In this document: piece by piece, positions 7,170 through 12,298 of the stretch | Layout of the letters: every line of letters begins with the position of its first letter | Numbering within the stretch: the first letter of the stretch is position 1 | Source: Chloroflexota bacterium | Lineage (GTDB): Bacteria; Chloroflexota; Dormibacteria; Dormibacterales; Dormibacteraceae | Direction of reading: 5' to 3' | NCBI GenBank assembly: GCA_005879675.1 | Contig: VBJE01000118.1 | Location: 1 to 12,298, forward strand | DNA: 12,298 nt | Notes under the pieces: model-generated | The model's database searches: none | Told to the model about the DNA's origin: nothing | What the model saw: only the letters and a program-made list of their open reading frames with translations | Program-made: the position numbers and the translations under genes

Positions 7170-8065
7170 TCTCCTCCAGGAAGGCGCCTCAGCTGGTGCA
7201 GTCAGGCTTCCTCGACCTCGGATCTTTGCGCGTCCACCACATGCTGGGCGGTCGCGGCCCGGCGGTGCTGTTCATCCACGGCCTGGGCTCGTCCGGCTAC
7301 ATGGAGTGGAGGCGCAACCTGGAGCCGACGGCCACGAGGCACCGCGTCTACGCCCCCGACCTTCCGGGTTACGGCCGCACCGACAAGCCCCGTGCGCGCT
7401 ACACCGTCCCGTACTTCGCGCGCTTCATCGAGCGCTACATGGAGGACCGCGGCCTGCGCTCGGCCGCGCTGATCGGTGCCTCGCTGGGTGGACGCGTCGC
7501 GCTCGAGGTCGCCCTCGACCGGCCAAGGCTCGTGCGCAAGCTCGTGCTCGTCAACACCCTCGGTCTCGGGCGCCCGAAGGTGCGCACGGCGCAGGTGATG
7601 TACGGCCTGGTCACGATTCCGCGAGTCGGCGAGGCGGTGATGGGCGTGGCGCGCGACGCGCTGGCGTGGGCGCCCCGGACGATGATCCGGCGATTCGCCG
7701 CGCGCTACTCGGGTGCGAGCGCCGACCTCACACAGGCACTGGACGACGAGTACCTCTCCGACCTGCGCGACATGTACGCGGCCGACGGCTACCGCAGCGC
7801 CTACCTTTCGACGGTGCGCTCGCTCGTCAACCCGCGCGCGCTTTTCGGCGGCCACCATGACGTGACGAGGCGGCTGAACGAGCTCAAGATCCCGGTCCAG
7901 CTGATCTGGGGCGCCGACGATCCGCTGTTTCCGCTCGCGCATGCCGAGCGGGCCCAGTCGCTGATCGGCAAGGCTTCGCTGGCCGTGATCAAGGGCGCCG
8001 GCCACACGCCGCAGGCGGAACGGCCAGAGGAGTTCAACCGCGTCCTCCACGACTTCCTCGGCTGA
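7166..8065 (+). CDS. Alpha/beta-fold hydrolase
   Basis: This is a soluble alpha/beta hydrolase of the esterase/lipase/haloalkane-dehalogenase type. The oxyanion region is VLFIHGLGSSGY (34-45). The nucleophile elbow is GASLGG with Ser106. The acid is in WGADDPLFP (Asp251 or Asp252) and the catalytic histidine is His280 in GAGHTPQAERP. The helical cap lies at about 135-225. No signal peptide or membrane segment is seen. The start GTG 7166 overlaps the S51-like stop in GTGA and has a TATCCT box nine bases upstream. GTG 7196 is an alternative, with AGGAAGG eleven bases before it. The substrate cannot be read from sequence; next to a PlsC-like acyltransferase gene, a lipid ester is only a guess. 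Confidence 0.93.
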   Translation: MISSRKAPQLVQSGFLDLGSLRVHHMLGGRGPAVLFIHGLGSSGYMEWRRNLEPTATRHRVYAPDLPGYGRTDKPRARYTVPYFARFIERYMEDRGLRSAALIGASLGGRVALEVALDRPRLVRKLVLVNTLGLGRPKVRTAQVMYGLVTIPRVGEAVMGVARDALAWAPRTMIRRFAARYSGASADLTQALDDEYLSDLRDMYAADGYRSAYLSTVRSLVNPRALFGGHHDVTRRLNELKIPVQLIWGADDPLFPLAHAERAQSLIGKASLAVIKGAGHTPQAERPEEFNRVLHDFLG

Positions 8066-8153
8066 GGGCGAGCCGGACCGGCAGCGTTATCGGAGCCCCG
8101 AGTACCGGGCGCTCATCCAGGGCCCGCTCGACCCGCTCGTCCATCCGACGCCG

Positions 8154-8735
8154 ATGGATCCGCCGCGACTCTACCTCTTCATCCGCCGCGTCGTGGGGTG
8201 GATCGTCACCCACCTGTTCCGCGTCACCGTCTCCGGGCTCGAGAACGTCCCGTGGTTCGACCCCGCATTCATCATCCCGTTCTTTCCGGAGCGTCCCCTC
8301 ATCTACACAATGGCCAAGAGGGAGACCGTTTTCAACCGCGCATGGAAGCGAAGGCTGCTGCCGTTGATCGGCGTGTTTCCGATCTCTCCCAACAAGGGCG
8401 AGCTCGACGAGCAGGGGCTGCGCACCGTCTACCAGGTGCTCGACCGAGGAGGCGTGCTGCTGATATTTCCGGAGGGACGCTACTCGCGCGGCCGGGCGCT
8501 GCGGCCGCTGAAGAACGGCGTCGGCTACTTCGCGCTGCAGGCAGGCGTACCGGTGAGCCCGGTCGCGGTCGCGGGTACCGACTCGCTGTGGCCGTTCAAG
8601 CGCATCGAGGTCTCGATCGGGCCGCCGATCCAGCCCGACTTGCCGGCGTGGTGGGAGGTGAGCCGCCGGGTCACAGGAATGGTCGAGCGGGTGCGGACGG
8701 CGATCACCGCGGCCCTCTCCAGGCGCCGGGGATAG
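8154..8735 (+). CDS. PlsC-like 1-acyl-glycerol-phosphate acyltransferase lacking the HX4D histidine
   Basis: This resembles the PlsC family, which acylates lysophosphatidate during membrane lipid synthesis. RVVGWIVTHLFRVTVSGLENVP matches the family N-terminus (with a short hydrophobic helix), LLIFPEGRYSRG is the glycerol-phosphate-binding motif III, and GVPVSPVAVAGTDSLWPF matches motif IV. However, GLENVP is followed immediately by WFDPAFI (codons 8241-8273). Relatives have about 13-14 more residues here, ending in NHxS, so the catalytic His of HX4D is absent while its Asp remains. The Arg usual in motif II is also missing (FPISPNKGELD). It is probably inactive as read, or the deletion is an assembly error. 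ATG 8154 is the first canonical start, but the frame is open with coding-like third positions back to 7989, suggesting a longer N-terminus. It follows the hydrolase by 88 bases. Confidence 0.85.
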   Translation: MDPPRLYLFIRRVVGWIVTHLFRVTVSGLENVPWFDPAFIIPFFPERPLIYTMAKRETVFNRAWKRRLLPLIGVFPISPNKGELDEQGLRTVYQVLDRGGVLLIFPEGRYSRGRALRPLKNGVGYFALQAGVPVSPVAVAGTDSLWPFKRIEVSIGPPIQPDLPAWWEVSRRVTGMVERVRTAITAALSRRRG

Positions 8736-8738
8736 AAT
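8733..8738 (+). promoter_or_regulatory. Putative -10 box for the epimerase-like gene
   Basis: TAGAAT begins with the TAG stop codon of the acyltransferase gene and lies nine bases before TTG 8748. The hexamer and spacing are identical to those upstream of GTG 11775. No -35 box is clear. Confidence 0.5.
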
Positions 8739-8747
8739 CGCTCGGTT

Positions 8748-9713
8748 TTGCACCTGATCATCGGCGCGGGGGAGTTTCTCGGCGGCCACGTCACGCGCGC
8801 GCTCTCGACCGAGGTCCCGGTCATCGAGCTCAACGCGGACGCCGACGAGGAGACGCTGAGCGACGCCATAAGCGGCGTCGAGTTCGTCGTCTTCTGCGCC
8901 GTGACCGCCTCGCCGGCGCGGCGTCTGCGCTACCGCAGGCAACCGCCCACCGCGCTTCAGCGCGTGGTCGACGCCGCGCGCAAGGCTCACGTTCGCCGCC
9001 TGGTCCACGTGTCGACGGCGGACGTTTATGGATCCGACCACTTCGAGGGCATCAGCGAAAAGGCGCAGCTCAAGCCGGCGCACGCCTACGAGCGCATCAA
9101 GCTCTTCGAGGAGGAGTGGCTGCTCGCGGCCGCCGAAGACGTCGAGGTCGTGATCTTGCGCCCCGGCCGCATCTTCGGCGACGGCGAGGACTGGATCCTT
9201 CCCCGGCTGATGGCCGGCGTCGTCCACGGGCGGGTCTGGCTACCCGGCGGAGGGAGGGCGAAGCAGACCTTCGTCTCGGCGGAGGACGTCGGGCGCGCCT
9301 GCCTTGCGGCGTCAGACCGCGGGCGCCCGGGCCAGCGCTACCTGGTCGGAGGCTTCGAGTCGTCATGGCGCGACTTGGTCGCCTCGGCCGCGCGGGCCGT
9401 CGGCTTCGAGGCTGAGGTCGCGTCGATCCCCTACGACCTCGCGTACCTGCGCGCCCTCGGCGTCGAGATGCTGACGCCGCAGGGCGGGGTTCCCTGGCTC
9501 GGGGTCTACGCGACCGATGTCATCGGCAAACCACACTATTGCGACGACTCCTACTCGCGCCGGCAGCTCACCTGGTCGCCGTCGGTGGGCAGCTTCGAGC
9601 AGGAGATGCCCGCGATGACGCGATGGCTGACGAGCCTGCCGGCGGTGGCCGCGGCGCTCGCCGCCGCTCCCCGCGAGACGGGAGGAGAGGTTACTTCACC
9701 GCCAGACAGGTGA
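8748..9713 (+). CDS. NAD-dependent epimerase/dehydratase family protein (extended SDR)
   Basis: This is an extended short-chain dehydrogenase/reductase of the nucleotide-sugar epimerase/dehydratase type. The N-terminal Rossmann motif reads HLIIGAGEFLGGHV, where the middle Gly of GxxGxxG is Glu9. The catalytic set is visible: VSTADVYG (Ser89/Thr90), then Tyr114 and Lys118 in AYERIK. LRPGRIFGDGEDW and QTFVSAEDVGRA are typical later motifs. At 321 residues it is normal in length, and its Ala-rich C-terminus ends in the overlap with the RAM gene. The start is TTG 8748, placed by the Rossmann motif and the TAGAAT box. Reaction and substrate are not predictable; a sugar-nucleotide or steroid/flavonoid-like substrate would each fit. 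Its 3' end overlaps the minus-strand gene by 23 bases. Confidence 0.92.
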   Translation: MHLIIGAGEFLGGHVTRALSTEVPVIELNADADEETLSDAISGVEFVVFCAVTASPARRLRYRRQPPTALQRVVDAARKAHVRRLVHVSTADVYGSDHFEGISEKAQLKPAHAYERIKLFEEEWLLAAAEDVEVVILRPGRIFGDGEDWILPRLMAGVVHGRVWLPGGGRAKQTFVSAEDVGRACLAASDRGRPGQRYLVGGFESSWRDLVASAARAVGFEAEVASIPYDLAYLRALGVEMLTPQGGVPWLGVYATDVIGKPHYCDDSYSRRQLTWSPSVGSFEQEMPAMTRWLTSLPAVAAALAAAPRETGGEVTSPPDR

Positions 9714-9918
9714 TGGTCTTGAAGACGCCGTCGATCTTCTGGATCTTGTCGACGATCAGGGAGCCGATGGAGTTGACGTCGGGGGCCTCGCACACCGCGA
9801 TGACGTCGTACTCGCCGGTGATGGCGTCGGCGGCCGAGATTCCGGACACGCCTTCCATCTTCTTGGCCACCTCAAGTGCGCGCCCGGGTGACGCGTTGAT
9901 GAGCACGTACGCCTTCAT
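9691..9918 (-). CDS. Stand-alone Lrp/AsnC ligand-binding (RAM) domain protein
   Basis: This 75-residue protein is the ligand-binding half of an Lrp/AsnC regulator without the DNA-binding helix-turn-helix. MKAYVLINASPGRALEVAKK opens the first strand and helix; GEYDVIAVCEAP (35-46) and the ending GVFKTITCLAVK are family signatures. Such domains form ring-shaped oligomers that bind amino acids or similar small effectors. Alone it may modulate another regulator or an enzyme, but no target is visible. The start ATG 9918 follows GTTAGGGG on the minus strand, too close for a standard Shine-Dalgarno. It lies 50 bases downstream of the 52-residue gene in the same direction, probably in one operon. Its last 23 bases overlap the epimerase-like gene. 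Confidence 0.93.
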   Translation of the reverse strand: MKAYVLINASPGRALEVAKKMEGVSGISAADAITGEYDVIAVCEAPDVNSIGSLIVDKIQKIDGVFKTITCLAVK

Positions 9919-9968
9919 CCCCTAACCCCCAGTGCCGGACGTGGACGGAATTTGCTCAGCGTATCGCT

Positions 9969-10127
9969 TTACCGCTTCTTTTTCCGGGTGCGTTTGTCGG
10001 CCAGGTGCTGGGCCAGCTTTTTCAGCCCCGGGTTGACGGACACGACCTTCGGCCCGCGCACCTTCTTGTCCCGAGACCTCGTGCGCGCGCTCTCTCTGGG
10101 GGCGACGCGGTCGAGCTCGTCGCTCAT
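9969..10127 (-). CDS. Small basic protein, 52 residues, unknown function
   Basis: I do not recognise this gene. ATG 10127 begins one base after the thioesterase stop (TGA-G-ATG on the minus strand), and the frame runs 52 codons to TAA at 9971-9969. The product begins MSDELDRVAP, has the central segment KVRGPKVVSVNPGLKKLAQH, and ends RTRKKKR. It is strongly basic, with no membrane segment and no cysteine. The charge suggests nucleic-acid or ribosome contact, but this is a guess. Support comes from the tight junction with the gene before it, coding-like third positions, and the fact that it fills most of an otherwise empty 210-base gap. The low-complexity Lys/Arg end is at 9972-9989. Confidence 0.68.
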   Translation of the reverse strand: MSDELDRVAPRESARTRSRDKKVRGPKVVSVNPGLKKLAQHLADKRTRKKKR

Positions 10128-10128
10128 C

Positions 10129-10494
10129 TCAGAAGGTCGCCGGCACGATGGCGCGCTTGTGGATCCCGGAGCCGAGGAGCTTGTCGCCCTCGCGGCACTC
10201 GACCTCGAAGTGCAGCTTGTTGCCCTTCACCTCCGTGACGCGCGAGGTGACGACGATCGTGTGACCGGGCGCGGTCGGCGCCAGGTGCCTCACATGCACC
10301 TCGTAGCCGACTGTCGTGTGGCCAGGAGGGAGCAGGCTTTCCACCGAGCGATGGCTGGTGATCTCCATCAGGCCGATCATGGCCGGGGTCGCGAACGTCC
10401 CCTTGCCACCCACGTGGTGGGTGAGCAGGTCGCCCTCCACGACGCGCTCGAGGCGGCCTTCGATGCCGGGCCGGATGCCTTCGACAGTCTCCAT
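10129..10494 (-). CDS. Hotdog-fold thioesterase, fluoroacetyl-CoA thioesterase (FlK)-like
   Basis: This 121-residue protein belongs to the FlK-like hotdog thioesterases, which hydrolyse acyl-CoA esters. Family motifs are FATPAMIGLMEI, TTVGYEVHVRHLAPT and GSGIHKRAIV. Thr36, Glu44 and His70 stand at the same spacing (8 and 26) as the Thr42/Glu50/His76 set known from Streptomyces FlK. That supports a working active site, but most relatives do not act on fluoroacetyl-CoA, so the substrate is open. I chose ATG 10494; TTG 10512 would add six residues and overlap the galU start. It is divergent from galU with only 17 bases between starts, and heads a probable operon with the 52-residue protein and the RAM domain. 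Confidence 0.9.
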   Translation of the reverse strand: METVEGIRPGIEGRLERVVEGDLLTHHVGGKGTFATPAMIGLMEITSHRSVESLLPPGHTTVGYEVHVRHLAPTAPGHTIVVTSRVTEVKGNKLHFEVECREGDKLLGSGIHKRAIVPATF

Positions 10495-10498
10495 TCGA

Positions 10499-10504
10499 TA
10501 GATT
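10499..10504 (+). promoter_or_regulatory. galU: Putative -10 box for galU
   Basis: TAGATT lies seven bases before ATG 10512, the leaderless spacing. On the opposite strand an overlapping weaker box, GACAAT (10507-10502), lies seven bases before the thioesterase ATG 10494, so the 17-base gap may drive both genes. No -35 box is evident. Confidence 0.45.
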
Positions 10505-10511
10505 GTCCCCA

Positions 10512-11414
10512 ATGACGCTGCCCTCAGTGCGCAAGGCGATATTTCCCGCCGCCGGTTTGGGGACGCGCTTTTTGCCCGTGACGAAAGCGCAGCCGAAGGA
10601 GATGCTGCCCCTCGTCGACAAGCCGACGATCCAGTACGGCGTCGAGGAGGCGATCGCCAGCGGCATCGAGCAGGTGATCATGGTCACCGGCGGCGGCAAG
10701 CGCGCGATCGTCGACCACTTCGACCGCTCGCTCGAGCTCGAGCACTACCTCGAGCAGCGCGGGAAGAGCGACCTCCTCCACATCCTGAGCGAGGTCGACG
10801 ACCTCAGCAACCAGGTCGACATCACCTACATCCAGCAGAAAGAGCCGCTCGGGTTGGGCCACGCCGTGTGGACCGCGCGCCGGCTGGTCGAGGGCGAGGC
10901 GTGCGCCGTCCTGCTGGCGGACGACGTGATCCTGAGCGAGAACCAACCCGTGCTCAAGCAGCTGATCGACGCTCATCACATGACTGGCGCCACTGTCCTG
11001 GCGGTCAGGCGGGTTCCCCGCAACGAGGTGAGCCGGTACGGAATCATCGCCACAGGTGGGTCCAAGGGCGGGATTCACGAGATCGTCGACATCGTCGAGA
11101 AGCCTCCTACCGCCGACGCCCCTTCCGACCTGGCCGCGCTCGGCCGCTACGTCCTCCTGCCCGCGGTCTTCGCCGAGCTCGACCGCGCGGAGCCCGGGGC
11201 CGGCAAGGAGATCCAGCTCACGGACGCCATCAAACGCACCATCGGCCGCCAGCCCGTGGTTGGACTCGAGTTCGAAGGCGACTACTACGACACGGGCACC
11301 GTGCCCGGCTACCTGCGGGCCAACCTGATGCTGGCGATGAAGCGGGAGGGCCTCCGCGACGAGCTCGCCCCGCTCCTCCGGGAGCTCCTGGAAGCCTCCC
11401 CAGAGCCTCGCTGA
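10512..11414 (+). CDS. galU: UTP-glucose-1-phosphate uridylyltransferase
   Basis: This enzyme makes UDP-glucose from UTP and glucose-1-phosphate in the cytoplasm, feeding cell-envelope polysaccharide and glycolipid synthesis. The nucleotide-binding signature is AAGLGTRFLPVTKAQPKEML (13-32). VTGGGKRAIVDHFD, QQKEPLGLGHAV and VLLADDVI (metal-site Asp) follow in the family order, then YGIIA, EIVDIVEKP and FEGDYYDTG. The 300 residues match bacterial GalU; the C-terminus is complete. ATG 10512 is chosen over TTG 10503 because it fits the family N-terminus and the TAGATT spacing. It is a single gene, divergent from the thioesterase operon. The call is firm; the sugar-nucleotide specificity is inferred from the family (an RfbA-like thymidylyltransferase would have a different N-terminal pattern). 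Confidence 0.95.
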   Translation: MTLPSVRKAIFPAAGLGTRFLPVTKAQPKEMLPLVDKPTIQYGVEEAIASGIEQVIMVTGGGKRAIVDHFDRSLELEHYLEQRGKSDLLHILSEVDDLSNQVDITYIQQKEPLGLGHAVWTARRLVEGEACAVLLADDVILSENQPVLKQLIDAHHMTGATVLAVRRVPRNEVSRYGIIATGGSKGGIHEIVDIVEKPPTADAPSDLAALGRYVLLPAVFAELDRAEPGAGKEIQLTDAIKRTIGRQPVVGLEFEGDYYDTGTVPGYLRANLMLAMKREGLRDELAPLLRELLEASPEPR

Positions 11415-11434
11415 GGATGGCCTGTTTACGAGCC

Positions 11435-11440
11435 TATAAT
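11435..11440 (+). promoter_or_regulatory. Consensus -10 box TATAAT for the 88-residue gene
   Basis: A perfect TATAAT lies in the 71-base gap after galU, in otherwise GC-rich sequence. No -35 box is apparent at the usual distance. Transcription starting about seven bases downstream would give a leader of roughly 40 bases before ATG 11486, unlike the leaderless-type promoters elsewhere in the window. Confidence 0.5.
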
Positions 11441-11485
11441 CATTAGACGCTCAATGAGCCGCATCCCCGCCCGAGTGATTTACCT

Positions 11486-11752
11486 ATGGCTGTCTCAGGA
11501 CGAAAAAGATTCGACGACGACAAGGTGGTTCGGTATGAGACCGCGGAGAAAGACTTCGAGGTCGAAGTCTCGCGCACGCTCAACAAGTGGTGCGTCACCG
11601 TCTACCAGCAACCGGACCGACAGATCCTGGTTCAAGACTTCTTCCCGGAGCGTTGGAAGGCGCTCGCGCGGGCCCAGGACTTCATCCGGCTCCTGAACCA
11701 GCGCAAGAAGAAGGAAGAGGAAGCCCTCAACTCGTCCGACGACGATTACTAG
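11486..11752 (+). CDS. Small charged cytoplasmic protein, 88 residues, unknown function
   Basis: I do not recognise this protein. It has an N-terminal basic/acidic opening (MAVSGRKRFDDDK), a probable beta-rich middle (DFEVEVSRTLNKWCVTVYQQ, then QILVQDFF), a helix (about 55-80, ERWKALARAQDFIRLLNQ) and a Lys/Glu-rich then Asp-rich end (KKKEEE ... SSDDDY). There is no signal peptide or membrane segment. ATG 11486 is the only plausible start, because an in-frame TAG lies at 11444; a competing frame from ATG 11454 looks non-coding (Ser/Arg/Thr-rich). No Shine-Dalgarno is seen. It is preceded by a perfect TATAAT and followed after 22 bases by the membrane-protein gene. The organised fold-like pattern makes it a likely real gene. 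Confidence 0.78.
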   Translation: MAVSGRKRFDDDKVVRYETAEKDFEVEVSRTLNKWCVTVYQQPDRQILVQDFFPERWKALARAQDFIRLLNQRKKKEEEALNSSDDDY

Positions 11753-11759
11753 TCGCCGC

Positions 11760-11765
11760 TAGAAT
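11760..11765 (+). promoter_or_regulatory. Putative -10 box for the Ser/Pro-tail membrane protein
   Basis: TAGAAT lies nine bases before GTG 11775, the same hexamer and spacing as at 8733-8738. This suggests the gene has its own promoter despite the short gap behind the 88-residue gene. Confidence 0.5.
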
Positions 11766-11774
11766 TTCGCCTTC

Positions 11775-12008
11775 GTGAACTGGGCAGTGCTGCGTCGGGA
11801 GTGGGGTGCGGTCACCTTCGTGCTGACCGTGATCGCCGGCATGGTCGTGGTCCCGCTGGCGCTCTACTTCGCCAACGTGAGCTCGGCGCCGATCACGACG
11901 CCAAACCTCAACACCTCTAGCAGCGCGCGTTCGAGCGCGGTGCACAGTCCGAGCCCCTCGCCTTCGCCGTCGCACTCGCCATCGCCGAGCACGTCACCGA
12001 GCCACTAG
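11775..12008 (+). CDS. Single-pass membrane protein with Ser/Pro-rich tail, 77 residues
   Basis: No family is recognised. The N-terminus (NWAVLRREWGA) is short and basic, followed by one hydrophobic helix at about 12-33 (VTFVLTVIAGMVVVPLALYF). The remaining 43 residues are almost all Ser, Pro, Thr, Ala, Asn and His, ending in SPSPSPSHSPSPSTSPSH-type repeats. By the positive-inside rule the N-terminus is cytoplasmic and the tail is outside the membrane, where it could span the wall or be glycosylated; that role is inference. GTG 11775 is placed by the TAGAAT box. Its TAG stop directly abuts the TAA stop of the convergent gene. The helix supports a real gene although the tail is low-complexity. 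Confidence 0.7.
   Translation: MNWAVLRREWGAVTFVLTVIAGMVVVPLALYFANVSSAPITTPNLNTSSSARSSAVHSPSPSPSPSHSPSPSTSPSH
11946..12005 (+). repeat. Short Ser-Pro coding repeat
   Basis: Imperfect six-base units of the type TCGCCn / CCGAGC encode alternating Ser and Pro with occasional His or Thr. The tract lies within the membrane-protein gene and may vary in length between strains. Confidence 0.55.
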
Positions 12009-12298
12009 TTAAGAGGCCACTCCCCAGAGCAGGCGATTTCCGTTCGGCTGAACGATGTCCGTGAGCGGAAGGGCAAAATCGGCGACCCTCTTCTTGTCCG
12101 CGCTGACGCGCATCTCGATAACGTCCGACAGACGCAGGTGTGCGATCGCGGCGCAGTCGTGGAGGAAGGTGAAGACCACGGGTCGGACGAGGTTGAGCAC
12201 GTAGTCGGCGATGCGCGCTTGGTCGGACAGCGTCTCGCCGCTCACGCTGCGGTCGCGGAACGCGAGGATGACGACGCCGTCGGCGAGCATGACCGGGT
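12009..12298 (-). CDS. 3' part of an unrecognised gene (5' end beyond window)
   Basis: The frame is open from the window edge to TAA at 12011-12009 and encodes at least 95 residues. ATG 12290 occurs two codons into the fragment, but the sequence around it (VMLADGVVILAFRDRSV) reads like the interior of a domain, so the gene probably continues outside. Visible parts are beta-strand-like VVILAFRD, a helical/hydrophobic stretch ADYVLNLVRPVVFTFLHDCAA interrupted by charges, and a soluble-looking end (VADFALPLTDIVQPNGNRLLW). I cannot assign a family. Its stop abuts the stop of the convergent membrane-protein gene with no spacer. Coding-like composition and lack of a better frame make it plausible. 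Confidence 0.6.
   Translation of the reverse strand, partial: PVMLADGVVILAFRDRSVSGETLSDQARIADYVLNLVRPVVFTFLHDCAAIAHLRLSDVIEMRVSADKKRVADFALPLTDIVQPNGNRLLWGVAS

Noticed and set aside
7196..7198. GTG 7196 as the alpha/beta hydrolase start, with AGGAAGG eleven bases upstream
   Set aside because: It remains possible, but GTG 7166 has both the GTGA overlap and the TATCCT box at the recurrent nine-base spacing.
10503..10505. TTG 10503 as the galU start
   Set aside because: It lies inside the TAGATT box, and ATG 10512 fits the family N-terminus.
9952..10515. Plus-strand frame of 187 codons across the thioesterase region
   Set aside because: It lies opposite the thioesterase and the 52-residue gene, shows no motif, and overlaps the galU start region.
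11406..11416. Possible terminator hairpin at the end of galU (CCTC-gct-GAGG)
   Set aside because: The stem has only four pairs and no T-run follows, so it is not a credible intrinsic terminator.
11454..11696. Frame of 80 codons from ATG 11454, after the TATAAT box
   Set aside because: Its translation is Ser/Arg/Thr-rich without structure, and the overlapping frame from 11486 has a much more protein-like pattern.

Overview
The window is GC-rich, very densely packed bacterial chromosome. I see no tRNA, rRNA, CRISPR array, insertion sequence or prophage gene, and no stretch over 300 bases lacks a gene. The content is housekeeping plus general metabolism: lipoprotein diacylglyceryl transferase, glutamyl-tRNA synthetase, RlmN and UTP-glucose-1-phosphate uridylyltransferase. 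High GC, GTG/TTG starts, and TANNNT boxes 6-9 bases upstream of starts (leaderless transcripts) suggest a soil-type Terrabacteria lineage such as Chloroflexota, Candidatus Dormibacterota or a relative of Actinomycetota. That placement is inference; no phylogenetic marker was compared.

Layout. (1) Positions 2-4348, plus strand: a PAS sensor histidine kinase (5' end at the window edge), a second protein resembling a degenerate kinase core, an MBL-fold hydrolase with a C-terminal winged helix, rlmN and a DUF72 protein, closely spaced or overlapping. (2) Positions 4272-6436, minus strand: gltX then lgt, coupled through TGATG; the lgt 3' end overlaps the DUF72 gene tail to tail by 77 bp. (3) Positions 6448-9713, plus strand: a peptidase S51-like gene broken by a frameshift just before its catalytic serine, an alpha/beta hydrolase, a PlsC-like acyltransferase that has lost the segment carrying its catalytic histidine, and an NAD-dependent epimerase-like protein. 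(4) Positions 9691-10494, minus strand: a fluoroacetyl-CoA-thioesterase-like hotdog protein, a 52-residue basic protein and a stand-alone Lrp/AsnC ligand-binding domain. (5) Positions 10512-12008, plus strand: galU, an 88-residue charged protein and a one-helix membrane protein with a Ser/Pro-rich tail. (6) Positions 12009-12298, minus strand: the 3' end of an unrecognised gene.

How the genes work together. gltX and lgt are co-transcribed housekeeping genes with no direct functional link. The two kinase-like proteins may form one signalling unit, with the second acting as a phosphotransfer or dimer partner. The thioesterase, small basic protein and RAM domain look like one operon, divergent from galU. 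The most noteworthy points are the two disrupted enzymes, the divergent promoters with overlapping -10 boxes (clearest at gltX/S51), the degenerate kinase partner, and the 52-residue gene hidden between annotated-size genes. I found no clear evidence of a new defence or mobile system.
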